Positions 46,273 to 54,717 of a DNA stretch of 64,000 nt are shown piece after piece (the stretch's first letter is position 1; each line of letters starts with the position of its first letter). The stretch covers positions 1-64,000 of the forward strand of contig UBUL01000016.1 in NCBI GenBank assembly GCA_900468625.1, in the 5' to 3' direction. Source of the DNA: Hyphomicrobiales bacterium (GTDB lineage: Bacteria; Pseudomonadota; Alphaproteobacteria; Rhizobiales; Rhizobiaceae). The position numbers and the translations under genes are program-made. The notes beneath the pieces are model-generated. The model was not told the origin of the DNA, searched no databases, and saw only the letters and a program-made list of their open reading frames with translations.

Positions 46273-47736
46273 TCAGAGATAGGGCGAACCAAGCCAGAGC
46301 ACCTTCTCGATAAGTCGCACGACAAAGGGCCGCGCTCTAAGTTTTTCAAGATCGACAGGATGCGCCGTTTCCAGGATCGAGCCGATATGGGCGTCGATCA
46401 TGCCGGCAAAGCCGCGGTCGAGAACCTCGAGATCCACTTCGAAATTGAGCCGCAGCGAGCGTGGATCGAGATTGGAAGAGCCGACATAGGCCCAGATGCC
46501 GTCGATGGCTAAAAGCTTCGAATGGTTGAATGCGCCTTCGGAGCGCCAGATGCGGCAATAATTCTTCAGCATCTGGTCGAATTGCGCCGTCATCGCCCGG
46601 TCGACGAGCACGAGATTGTTGGCAGTCGGCACGACGATATCGACCTCGACGCCGCGCCGGGCGGCGGTCACAAGCGCGCTGATCAGCTCCCGATCCGGCA
46701 GGAAGTAGGGCGACATGATGCGGATGGATTTATGCGCCACCGAAAGCGCCCCGATCAGCATCTTGTGATTGGTCTCGACGCTGCGGTCCGGGCCGGAGGC
46801 GACGACCCGCATGAAGACGGGCGCTCCGGGGTCGTTGGCGGGAGCGGCAATCCGCCATTCCTCGCCGCTCAGCACTTCGCCCGTGGTAAATTGCCAATCC
46901 TCGGCTGCCGTATTGAAGAGATCGGCAACCGCCGGTCCCGTCACGCAAAAATGTATATCGCGGGCGCTATGCTCATGCGCGAACTCGCGGGTGAAACCCT
47001 GGCGTATGTTCATGCCGCCGGTAAAGGCCACCCGCCCGTCGATGCTGAGGATCTTGCGGTGCGTGCGCAGATTGGCATAGGGCAATCTAAGGCCGATGAT
47101 GACGTTGCCGTTGAACACGTCGACCTGCACGCCGCCTTCGCTCAGATAGCCCATGATGCTCGGCACGGAATAACGCGCGCCGACGGCATCGATCAGCACG
47201 CGCACGCTGACACCGCGTTTGGCGGCGGCAATCAGACAATCGGCGATGCGAAGGCCGATCGGGTCGCGATCGAAGATATAGGTCTCCATCAGGATGCTGC
47301 GCTCGGCGCCGTCGATAGCGGCTTTCATCGCGGCATAGGCGACATCGCCGTTCGTCAGCATCTCGATGGTATTGCCGGTGCTCATCGTGTAGCGGACCAC
47401 ACGGTCTCCGAGCGTCTTCATCGAACCGAAGCGATCGCCGAAAAGCCGCCGCACCTCACCGTCGTCGGCATCGAAACCGGCGAGCTCACCATTCGCATCC
47501 TTGCGGAAGAGCGCGTCGCGCTGTGAGGTGAGGGAGGCCCGGCGGATACGATTGATACCGGCGACGGCATAGAGCAAGGCCCCGATGATGGGCGACAGGA
47601 CGATGACACCGACCCAGCCGATCGCTGCGCGGACGTCCTCCTTGGTCATGGCTGCATGAATTGCAGCAGCGGCCCCCATCGCGATGGACAGGACGGCGAG
47701 AATTTGGCCCCAATGGGCGGCCCCGAGGTCGATCAT
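46273..47736 (-). CDS. cls: Cardiolipin synthase (phospholipase D family)
   Basis: A 487-residue enzyme that joins two phosphatidylglycerols into cardiolipin. Two N-terminal helices anchor it in the membrane; the two HKD catalytic motifs are 'HRKILSIDGRVAFTGGMNI' and 'NHSKLLAIDGIWAYVGSSN'. Full length for ClsA-like proteins. It is followed 123 bp later by an EEP phosphatase gene, probably in one transcript. Confidence 0.93.
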   Translation of the reverse strand: MIDLGAAHWGQILAVLSIAMGAAAAIHAAMTKEDVRAAIGWVGVIVLSPIIGALLYAVAGINRIRRASLTSQRDALFRKDANGELAGFDADDGEVRRLFGDRFGSMKTLGDRVVRYTMSTGNTIEMLTNGDVAYAAMKAAIDGAERSILMETYIFDRDPIGLRIADCLIAAAKRGVSVRVLIDAVGARYSVPSIMGYLSEGGVQVDVFNGNVIIGLRLPYANLRTHRKILSIDGRVAFTGGMNIRQGFTREFAHEHSARDIHFCVTGPAVADLFNTAAEDWQFTTGEVLSGEEWRIAAPANDPGAPVFMRVVASGPDRSVETNHKMLIGALSVAHKSIRIMSPYFLPDRELISALVTAARRGVEVDIVVPTANNLVLVDRAMTAQFDQMLKNYCRIWRSEGAFNHSKLLAIDGIWAYVGSSNLDPRSLRLNFEVDLEVLDRGFAGMIDAHIGSILETAHPVDLEKLRARPFVVRLIEKVLWLGSPYL

Positions 47737-48081
47737 GACGCAAGTATATCCTTGCCCGCAAAAGCTGCAACGAGCCGGCTCGCGATCACCGGGATGCCAT
47801 GAATAGCGGTGTGAAAACTCATTATTTTAGATATTTTTAATTGAACCCTGTTCGTGCCCGCTTCATACTTAGGGTGCTTCGGCTGCTTCGCTACCGTTTC
47901 CCCAGGGTAACTTGTCTTTTGTTTGAAGCGCCACTGCGGTTCGAGAGCCGAGATCGAGGAAACGAGCCTGGCATTTAAAGTCATGGCGTCTTGGTAGCTC
48001 GGGGGAGGCGTGAAAGCCCGCGTTTCAAGAACGGGCATTGCTCATCAAACATTGTTCAACGATGCGAACGGAGGACGGCAG
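47737..48081. other. Intergenic region, no convincing gene
   Basis: Between cls and the DUF2934 gene. It has an AT-rich block around 47820-47850, and should hold the promoters of both divergent genes. A minus-strand open frame exists but lacks a credible start and composition. No RNA gene was recognised. Confidence 0.45.
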
Positions 48082-48351
48082 ATGTTGGAATCTCGAGACG
48101 AATGGATCAAGAAGCGCGCATACGCCATATGGGAGGAGGAGGGATATCCCACAGGACGCGACGTCGAGCACTGGGCGCGGGCGAGCGGCGAACGCATCGC
48201 GCTTGAGGAAAGCGTCGCAAACGGTGGCGGGGTCGACATCAAGCCCAAGGCGAAGCGCAAAGTGGCGGTCGCTGCAGCGCCTGTTGTCGACAAGACGGTA
48301 ACCAAACCCGTTAGGAAAGCGTCGAAGAAGACTACAGCCGCAAAGACGTAG
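48082..48351 (+). CDS. DUF2934-domain small protein
   Basis: An 89-residue protein. Residues 1-35 ('LESRDEWIKKRAYAIWEEEGYPTGRDVEHWARA') are the DUF2934 helix, the rest is Lys/Ala/Val-rich and disordered. CGGAGG lies 8 nt upstream of ATG 48082. These proteins are common and often multi-copy in rhizobia, with unknown function and reported stress links in their neighbourhoods. Confidence 0.85.
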   Translation: MLESRDEWIKKRAYAIWEEEGYPTGRDVEHWARASGERIALEESVANGGGVDIKPKAKRKVAVAAAPVVDKTVTKPVRKASKKTTAAKT

Positions 48352-48525
48352 GGCAGTCGGTTCCAGGAGTGCGGCGGAGACGAGGGCGGCTCGATGGCAA
48401 CATCGGGCCGCTTTTTTTTCACGACAGGCGCCGGAGAAATATTCGCAATCATTTCGGTAATTTGGCTCCCATCCGCGAAATAGTTGTCACACATCGATGC
48501 TACGAATTACCAAGGGAGTTCAGCA

Positions 48526-48627
48526 ATGTGTCGCAGCGATACCGATGATCTGGAAATGACTGTTGCGACGATCGTCGCATCGTGCTGCTTCCCTTGTTTC
48601 GCCCGCGGCCTGGATGCGATGCGATGA
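48526..48627 (+). CDS. Tiny Cys-containing ORF coupled to the next gene
   Basis: A 33-residue ORF (MCRSDTDDLEMTVATIVASC start) after AAGGGAG 7 nt upstream. Its stop overlaps the next ATG through ATGA, the same coupling used in this genome's operons. It contains a short run of cysteines (SCCFPCF). Coding is likely from the site and overlap; function unknown. Confidence 0.45.
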   Translation: MCRSDTDDLEMTVATIVASCCFPCFARGLDAMR

Positions 48628-48818
48628 TATCTCTTCTCGTTCTTGCTGCGCTCTATCTTCTGGCGGCCCTGGTCCTCATCCTGATCATCGACCGTTCGGT
48701 CGGCGTCTTTTTCCCGGCTTCGGCCAAGCAAGGTGCCGCCGAGCCGCATGACCGCCGTTTGCGGGTTCTTCCAATCAATCGCAATGCTCCCGCTCGTATA
48801 TCGGAACCTTTTCCGTGA
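48624..48818 (+). CDS. Small single-pass membrane protein
   Basis: A 64-residue protein with one strong hydrophobic helix (residues about 2-20 'SLLVLAALYLLAALVLILII') and a polar C-terminus. It starts inside the stop of the 33-residue ORF (ATGA), so both are probably co-translated. No known family. Confidence 0.5.
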   Translation: MISLLVLAALYLLAALVLILIIDRSVGVFFPASAKQGAAEPHDRRLRVLPINRNAPARISEPFP

Positions 48819-48827
48819 TGACGTGTT
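48803..48827 (+). promoter_or_regulatory. EcfG (RpoE2)-like promoter
   Basis: GGAAC, then 16 bp, then TGTT, close to the rhizobial general-stress consensus GGAAC-N16-CGTT (also written GGAAC-N18/19-TT). It lies 31-55 bp before the ATG of the stress-type protein at 48858 and overlaps the end of the preceding small gene. Confidence 0.5.
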
Positions 48828-48857
48828 GGTGTTTCTCCCCAGCCAAGGAGAAAGATC

Positions 48858-49178
48858 ATGTCTCGAGGAGACAAGTCCGCCTATACGGACAAGCAGAAGC
48901 GCAAGGCCGAGCATATCGAGGAAGGCTATGAGGACCGCGGCGTTTCTGGTGACGAGGCGGAGCGGCGCGCTTGGGCGACCGTGAACAAGGAAAGCGGCGG
49001 CGGCAAGAAATCCGGCTCGGGCCGCGGCCATGCCGAGACTCATGAAGCTTCTAAAAAAGGGGGCAGGATCGGCGGACGTGCTTCCGCGGATCGGCCCGCC
49101 TCCGAGCGTTCCGCATCCGCGAAGAAGGCGGCCGCAACCCGCAAACGCCACGAGCGTAATGCACATTCCCAGCCGTGA
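48858..49178 (+). CDS. Plasmid-stabilization-like small protein, likely stress-induced
   Basis: A 106-residue basic protein. Residues 10-50 ('DKQKRKAEHIEEGYEDRGVSGDEAERRAWATVNKESGGG') match a rhizobial family usually annotated as plasmid stabilization protein, though no toxin-antitoxin partner is nearby. The C-terminus is Arg/Ala-rich. GGAG lies 7 nt before ATG 48858. The EcfG-like promoter upstream suggests control by the general stress response. Confidence 0.75.
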   Translation: MSRGDKSAYTDKQKRKAEHIEEGYEDRGVSGDEAERRAWATVNKESGGGKKSGSGRGHAETHEASKKGGRIGGRASADRPASERSASAKKAAATRKRHERNAHSQP

Positions 49179-49428
49179 CAGGAATGGGATGCCATCCCAT
49201 CCCAATCCAACCATGGGATCTTTCGCGGCGATGGCGATCGAGCCGATATAGTTTGCGGCGCGTCGGTCTGTAATCGCCGATTGCCCCTTATTTTCCGCGA
49301 CGCCGACGCTAAATTGTAGGCTCGATCTGCGATGGCGGTCGGCTTTGAAAGCGATGAGAAGGGACCGCGTCAGGCGTCACGTCGATCGCTGCGGCTGGCC
49401 GTTCTCAATTCTCGGGAGGGAAAATCGA

Positions 49429-50179
49429 ATGGCCTATGAGCTCTATTATTGGGATAGCATCCAAGGGCGCGGCGAATTTGTCCGGCTGGCGCTGGAGGAG
49501 GCTGGTGCCGACTACGTCGATGTCTGCCGTGGCCCTGCCAGCAAGGGGGCCAGCAAGGAGCAAGGGATACCCGCCATGTTCGCCATCATGGATGGCAATT
49601 CCCGGTTCGATCTACCCTTTGCTCCGCCGTTTCTGAAAGATGGTGATCTGATCATTCCGCATGTGGCGAATATCCTGATGTATCTCGGGCCGGCACTCGG
49701 GCTGGCGCCCCAAGACGAAGGACAGCGCCATGTGCTGAACGGTCTGCAATTGACGATTACCGATCTTGTCGCAGAGGTACACGATACGCACCACCCCATT
49801 GCCACGTCGAAATACTACGCGGATCAGAAACAAGAGGCCAAAGCCCGCGCCGCCGAATTCATCGAAAACCGCATCCCCGAAGTTTCTCGGCTATTTCGAA
49901 AGCGTCATGGAGCGGAACCCACAGGGACCATCGCATGTCTTCGGTGGTGGAATGACCTATGTCGATCTTTCTCTTTTCCAGGTCTATGAGGGGCTGCGCT
50001 ATGCATTTCCGCGCGCGACCGCCCATCTGGACCGCCGCTACCCACATCTTGCCGCATTGCACGCCGCTGTCATGAAACGGCCCAACATTGCTCGCTATCT
50101 TCAATCCGATCGCCGCATTCCCTTCAACGAGAACGGCATTTTCCGGCACTATCCGGAACTGGATAAGGATGTGGCGTAA
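49429..50179 (+). pseudogene. Glutathione S-transferase gene with a single-base frameshift
   Basis: The two halves of a GST lie in different frames. The first covers the N-terminal thioredoxin-like domain ('YELYYWDSIQGRGEFVRLALEEAG'); the second covers the C-terminal domain ('KFLGYFESVMERNPQGPSHV' to a final 'FRHYPELDKDVA'). Removing one base near 49879 joins them as 'RIPKFLGYFE', giving about 249 residues, the normal length. It is a recent frameshift or a sequencing error. GGGAGGG precedes ATG 49429; the ICMT gene follows 3 bp after the stop. Confidence 0.8.
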
Positions 50180-50182
50180 GCG

Positions 50183-50749
50183 ATGCTCCTCTATCAATTC
50201 ATTCCTGCATGCTGGATCGTCTGGTTGCTGATCTGGCTTTTCGCTTCGTTCGGCGTGAAGAGGAGCGTGCGGCAGGAAGATCCGCTGTCGCGGCTCGGCA
50301 ACACCGCGCCGATCTGGATCGGCGCCTTCCTGCTTGTGGTCAATCCATCCTGGCTGGGATCTTTGCGGTTTCGCATCATCCCGCAGGACCTCACCTCCTA
50401 TCTGATCGGTGCGGTCCTGACCTTTATCGGCCTCCTGTTTGCGGTCTGGGCTCGCTATCACATCGGACGCAACTGGAGTGGGGTGATTACCCTCAAGGAG
50501 GACCACGCGCTCGTCCGCTCCGGCCCCTATGCGCTCGTCCGGCACCCGATCTATTCCGGCCTGATGCTCGCCATTATCGGCTCGGCAATCGCGCGCGGCG
50601 ATATCGCGGCCTTCCTTGCGATCGTCGCCGTCCTTTATGCCGTGCTGCGTCGTGTATCCATCGAAGAGAGTTGGATGAGCGAAACCTTCGGTTCGGCCTA
50701 TGCCGACTATAGGGCGACCACGCCGGCATTGGTGCCGTTTCTGGTTTAG
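50183..50749 (+). CDS. Isoprenylcysteine carboxyl methyltransferase-family protein
   Basis: A 188-residue membrane protein with about five helices. The C-terminal 'GPYALVRHPIYSGLMLAIIGSAI' and 'IEESWMSETFGSAYADYRATTPALVPF' are the SAM-binding signature of ICMT or PEMT-like methyltransferases. The substrate is unknown in bacteria. It begins 3 bp after the frameshifted GST gene and probably shares its transcript. Confidence 0.85.
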   Translation: MLLYQFIPACWIVWLLIWLFASFGVKRSVRQEDPLSRLGNTAPIWIGAFLLVVNPSWLGSLRFRIIPQDLTSYLIGAVLTFIGLLFAVWARYHIGRNWSGVITLKEDHALVRSGPYALVRHPIYSGLMLAIIGSAIARGDIAAFLAIVAVLYAVLRRVSIEESWMSETFGSAYADYRATTPALVPFLV

Positions 50750-50789
50750 AATGTTGCCGAAAAGTGTCCGGGGATTTCGGACGAGATCG

Positions 50790-51692
50790 TCAGGCTTTGA
50801 GCGGCGCTGCTGCCTTGAAGAAATCCGCCCAGGGATCGGAGCTGGATTGGTCGAGGCGTGAGGCGGCATTTTTGAGCGTGAAGGAGGCAGGCCCGATCCC
50901 GTCATCCAGCTCCTTCCAACTGATCGGCATCGAAACCGCAGCCCCCTTTCTCGCGCGGGCCGAATAAGGCGCCACGGCGGTATTGCCGCGACCGTTGCGC
51001 AGATAATCGACGAAGATATGGCCCGCCCGCTTCGCCTTGCTTGCAACCGACAAAAATGTCTGCGGACTGTCGGCGCTCATGGCATGGGCAATCGCCTCGG
51101 CGGCATCCTTGATGTGCGGCCAGGTCGCCAGTGGCTCGACGGATGCGACGACATGCAGGCCCTTGCCGCCGGATGTCTTGACGAAGGAGGTCAATCCCAG
51201 AGCGGAGAAACGTTCGCCAATCTCTTTCGCTGCGGTCACGACCTTGCCCCAGGCGACGTCCTCGCCGGGATCGAGGTCCATGATGATCATGTCGGGTTTT
51301 TCCCAATGATCTGTCGTCGTGCCCCAGGGATGAATTTCGAGTGCTGCCGACTGGACGAGAGCGGCCAGACCATCGAAATCCTCGATCTTCAGCAGCTTGG
51401 CGGCATCCTTGTCTTCAGGATCGGCAATTTCCACGATGTGCCGATCGATCCCCTTCCAGGCATGTTTCTGGAAAAACCGCGGCCCGCCGATACCGTCGGG
51501 GCAGCGCAGGAGCGCCAGGGGACGGTTGGCGACGAAGGGTGCCATGCGCCGCCAGGCCAAGTCGTAGTAATCGAGAAGGTCCTGCTTGGTTATCCCGTCA
51601 TCGGGCCAATAGATCCGCTCGGGATGGGTCAACTCCACTGACGTCTTGATGCCGTCCTGAATGGGCGTCTTTGCCATCCGCATGCGCTCCAT
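50790..51692 (-). CDS. Stand-alone LigD polymerase-domain protein
   Basis: A 300-residue archaeo-eukaryotic-primase-like polymerase of the LigD type, which fills ends in non-homologous end joining. Motifs: 'IYWPDDGITKQDLLDYYDLAW', 'GIGGPRFFQKHAWKGID', the catalytic Asp pair in 'MIIMDLDPGED' and 'KTSGGKGLHVV'. In many bacteria this domain is fused to ligase and nuclease domains; here it ends alone and no Ku or ligase gene is in view. ATG 51692 precedes the downstream end cleanly. Confidence 0.88.
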   Translation of the reverse strand: MERMRMAKTPIQDGIKTSVELTHPERIYWPDDGITKQDLLDYYDLAWRRMAPFVANRPLALLRCPDGIGGPRFFQKHAWKGIDRHIVEIADPEDKDAAKLLKIEDFDGLAALVQSAALEIHPWGTTTDHWEKPDMIIMDLDPGEDVAWGKVVTAAKEIGERFSALGLTSFVKTSGGKGLHVVASVEPLATWPHIKDAAEAIAHAMSADSPQTFLSVASKAKRAGHIFVDYLRNGRGNTAVAPYSARARKGAAVSMPISWKELDDGIGPASFTLKNAASRLDQSSSDPWADFFKAAAPLKA

Positions 51693-51769
51693 TTTCTGCG
51701 GCGTGAGGGGTCTTCGTGTCGGGCAAGACTAGCATTGCCCGGCACATAAAGCGACAGACACCTGTATTC

Positions 51770-52564
51770 TCACGGCATGAGCTGGCCGCCATTGACCTCG
51801 ATGATCTGGCCTGTGATGTAGCCCGATAGTGTCGGAGAAGCGAGAAACAGATAGGCACCGACGCAATCTTCCGGCGTGCCGACGAAGCCCATGGGGATCG
51901 TCTTGCGCTGCAGTTCCATCTGTTCATCATTGGTATAGCGTTCGTGGAACGGCGTTGCGATGACGCCGGGCGCTACCGCATTGACGCGGATCTTGTCGTT
52001 GACGAATTCCTTGGCGTGGCCATGGGTGATCGTCGAGACGAAGCCCTTGGAAGCCGCATAGAGGATCGCGCCATTGCCGCCGCCATTGCGCGCGGCGATC
52101 GAGGTGGTGTTGATGACGAAACCGCCCTGCTGCTTGAGGTGAGGATGAGCGGCACGGGTCGCGGCAAGCACGGAGCGGGCGTTGAGGTTCATCACCCGCT
52201 CATAATGCTCATCCGTCATTTCGGCGGTCGGAAGCCGGCCCAGCATGCCGCCGGCATTGTTGACCAGGCCGTCGAGGCCACTCAAGGCGTCCACGGCGTC
52301 CTTGACGACGCGTTCGGTCTCGCCATCCTGCGAGACGTCGCCCTGGATAAGATGGACTACCCCGCCACCGGCCTTGATTTCGGTCGCCAGCCGTTCCGCC
52401 GGCTCGCGGCTCGCATTGAAGTGCAGGCCGATCTTCATGCCTTGCGCGGCAAAGGCGCGTGCGACGGCCGCACCGATGCCGGTCGAAGCGCCTGTTATCA
52501 GCACCTTTTTGCCGGCAAGGTCGGGAATGCGAATGGACGCAAGCGATTGCGCGAGTTCTGCCAT
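51770..52564 (-). CDS. SDR-family oxidoreductase
   Basis: A 264-residue classical short-chain dehydrogenase. The NAD(P) motif is 'TGASTGIGAAVARAFA' and the catalytic Tyr-Lys is in 'LYAASKGFVST'. 'VNNAGGMLG' and the final 'ITGQIIEVNGGQLMP' are also typical. Substrate unknown. It lies 77 bp before the LigD polymerase gene on the same strand but need not be related. Confidence 0.88.
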   Translation of the reverse strand: MAELAQSLASIRIPDLAGKKVLITGASTGIGAAVARAFAAQGMKIGLHFNASREPAERLATEIKAGGGVVHLIQGDVSQDGETERVVKDAVDALSGLDGLVNNAGGMLGRLPTAEMTDEHYERVMNLNARSVLAATRAAHPHLKQQGGFVINTTSIAARNGGGNGAILYAASKGFVSTITHGHAKEFVNDKIRVNAVAPGVIATPFHERYTNDEQMELQRKTIPMGFVGTPEDCVGAYLFLASPTLSGYITGQIIEVNGGQLMP

Positions 52565-52823
52565 GACGACTCCTCCTGAACGTCAACCAATCATATGACG
52601 AAATATGCCCCGTCTTATCAGGCTCGGGGCCGGAAAGGCAATCACGATAAGGCCGACAAGAGGACGCTCAGTGCCGATCCCGTGAACAAATGAGGTGAAA
52701 CGATCTGGCGCGGTGGCTTTGTCGCAGCTAATGAAGGTGCCAGAGGAGTTCGGGCGCCTGGCTTCGTCACGATGAAGCGATGGCGACCGCAGCTTTCCAC
52801 AACAAAGAGAGACCGAATCTATC

Positions 52824-53219
52824 ATGAGCAAGAACAAGCTGATCCGTTTCGATGTCGCCGATGATCAGGCCGGCGGCCAGCGCCGTCCTTTCGCGAAAGC
52901 CGTGAGGGCCGGAGATTTCGTCTATGTCTCGGGCCAGGTACCGACCATCGGCGGCGAAATCGTGACCGGCAATATCGTCGCGCAGACCGAGCAGGTCATC
53001 GCCAACATCAGGGATGTTCTTGCCCTTGCCGATTGCACGCTTGAGCATGTGGTGAAGGTCAATGTCTGGCTTGATGATGCGCGCGATTTTTCGAGCTTCA
53101 ACGCCGTGTTCGAGAAGCATTTCATCGATCACCCGCCGGCGCGCTCGACCGTTCAATCGCCGATGATGGTGGATGTGAAGATCGAGATGGACGTCGTCGC
53201 CTATAAGCCGCTCGACTGA
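52824..53219 (+). CDS. RidA-family protein (enamine/imine deaminase)
   Basis: A 131-residue YjgF/RidA-type trimer subunit that hydrolyses reactive enamine or imine intermediates, such as 2-aminoacrylate. Typical parts are 'PFAKAVRAGDFVYVSGQVPTIGG' and 'ARSTVQSPMMVDVKIEMDVVAY'. RidA proteins usually bear the Arg of 'PARSTV' that binds the carboxylate, which is present. It starts after a GAGAGA-rich leader; no operon partners. Confidence 0.9.
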   Translation: MSKNKLIRFDVADDQAGGQRRPFAKAVRAGDFVYVSGQVPTIGGEIVTGNIVAQTEQVIANIRDVLALADCTLEHVVKVNVWLDDARDFSSFNAVFEKHFIDHPPARSTVQSPMMVDVKIEMDVVAYKPLD

Positions 53220-53374
53220 GCGCCTCGCGGTAAATCTGCTCGAGTTGAGCGACGCTGCGTTCACAGGGGATCTTTCTGCTTCCCCGGCGATCGAGGAAGC
53301 CTTTACTGTGGCAGACGTTCGGTTAGACTCCGGTTACCTCGGCATTTTGCCGCGGTTTGTCCTGGAGGATTTCG

Positions 53375-53623
53375 ATGATCAGACTGCTCGGACTTGCGAT
53401 TTTTTCAACCTGCCTCGCCACCGGTGCGATGGCGGCCGAGGCCACATGCAAGGCACAGGCTGCCGACAAGAAGCTGGCGGGAGCTGCATTGACCAGTTTT
53501 AGCAACAAGTGCGCAAAGGATGCGGCAAGTTCATGCGACGCTCAGGCCGCCGCAAAGAAGCTCGCAGGTGCCGCTAAGACAAGCTTCGTCAAGAAGTGCA
53601 CCGCCGATGCCGTCGGCGGCTGA
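53375..53623 (+). CDS. PsiF-repeat exported protein
   Basis: An 82-residue protein with a signal peptide (residues 1 to about 20, ending near 'AMAAE') and two PsiF repeats: 'CKAQAADKKLAGAALTSFSN' and 'CDAQAAAKKLAGAAKTSFVK', each with a conserved Cys pair suggesting disulfides. PsiF is phosphate-starvation-inducible in E. coli; function is unknown. TGGAGG lies 6 nt before ATG 53375. Confidence 0.9.
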   Translation: MIRLLGLAIFSTCLATGAMAAEATCKAQAADKKLAGAALTSFSNKCAKDAASSCDAQAAAKKLAGAAKTSFVKKCTADAVGG

Positions 53624-53769
53624 TCGCTGAATTCCGGCTTTGAGCAAACGCTCCGGCGCCGCTGGCCGCCGGGGTACTTTGCTCCGGCCATGGCCAGGAG
53701 CTGGCCATACCCCATTCGCGCTGATGGCGGCTGCCATGCTTTCGTTCCCCGCTCGGGAGCGAAACCATG

Positions 53770-54402
53770 TCATTGCCGACGGTAGGTGCCTTGCAGGGTC
53801 ACGCCATCGGCGAGATTGCACATGCCCGCCTGCGATACACGCCAGGTCTTTGCGCTGAGGCGATCGAGGCCGATCTTGCACGCGTCTCTGGAAAGCTCGG
53901 CATGTTCCTTCGTCAGTGGAACGACACCGTCGATGCCATCGGCATTGACATCGCCGGCTTCGGCCCCACCCGGGCCGACAAAGGTCGAGGAAAGCGAAAC
54001 TGCGAGGAGACCGTCGACTGGACCGAAGATCGCAAGGTGACCCTCATTGCCGTCCGCGCTGTTCGACTGGAAATCCGTCGATGCGCTTCGTCCGCCCTTG
54101 GTCATCATGAGAGCGCCGATCCGGTCATCATAAGCCTGACGGATGCATGCCGTATCGCTGCAGGACTGCACTGTCGTCATCCAGCGCCGTTGCCGTTCCC
54201 GGATCTTGTTCGCGTCGTCGCGCTTCAGCGCGGCAGCATAAAGATCGCTCACCATCGCGTCTCGAGCGAGCAGCGATTTGTCCTGGCAAATCATATGGTC
54301 GCCTGTCGAGCCAGGCTTCGCACAATCGATCCCCGCAGCATCGACGGGCACGGCAAAAAGGCTGACGATAACCATCGCCGAGGCGGATCTCGAAATTCTC
54401 AT
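53770..54402 (-). CDS. Exported LprI-like (lysozyme inhibitor) protein
   Basis: A 210-residue protein with a signal peptide (about 1-22) and an LprI-type domain in the first half: 'IDCAKPGSTGDHMICQDKSLLARDAMVSDLYAAALKR' and 'RQRRWMTTVQSC', with Cys positions expected for disulfides. Members inhibit lysozyme or bind cell-wall-associated targets. The C-terminal 90 residues are less familiar. ATG 54402 overlaps a short opposite-strand ORF. Confidence 0.83.
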   Translation of the reverse strand: MRISRSASAMVIVSLFAVPVDAAGIDCAKPGSTGDHMICQDKSLLARDAMVSDLYAAALKRDDANKIRERQRRWMTTVQSCSDTACIRQAYDDRIGALMMTKGGRSASTDFQSNSADGNEGHLAIFGPVDGLLAVSLSSTFVGPGGAEAGDVNADGIDGVVPLTKEHAELSRDACKIGLDRLSAKTWRVSQAGMCNLADGVTLQGTYRRQ

Positions 54403-54547
54403 GGGAACCCTCCAGTCTCCAACATCCGAGCTAATTATCGCCGGTCACCGCTTCGTAAAGGCCATGTCGACTGTGCGGCCAAATTATCCAGCCTTCCGCT
54501 TCTGGGGCCGGGAGCTCGAGCGGCTGCTGCAGCAGGACAAGAGCTGA
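54401..54547 (+). CDS. Possible short ORF, divergent from the LprI-like gene
   Basis: A 48-residue ORF ('TSELIIAGHRFVKAMSTVRPN' core, ending LERLLQQDKS) overlapping the LprI-like start by 2 bp on the other strand. The composition is somewhat protein-like, but there is no good ribosome-binding site. It may be a remnant of a longer gene. Low certainty. Confidence 0.25.
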   Translation: MGTLQSPTSELIIAGHRFVKAMSTVRPNYPAFRFWGRELERLLQQDKS

Positions 54548-54717
54548 TTTCATCGCCGTAAGGCAGGTTATCTGCGCGCGTTCGGTTGGCTCTTGAACTC
54601 GGTAGTGTGACATCTCATTTGAATAGTCACACTTCAACCTGTCGAACCGACAGCCTCCTGATTTCCAACAGTTGCTGCCGTTCCTCTATGCGACGCGTCC
54701 GCGTCGGGGGAGTTTTC

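Noticed and set aside
48507..49214. A minus-strand 235-codon open frame opposite several small genes
   Set aside because: The sense strand carries RBS-supported small genes and an EcfG-like promoter; the antisense frame has no family features.
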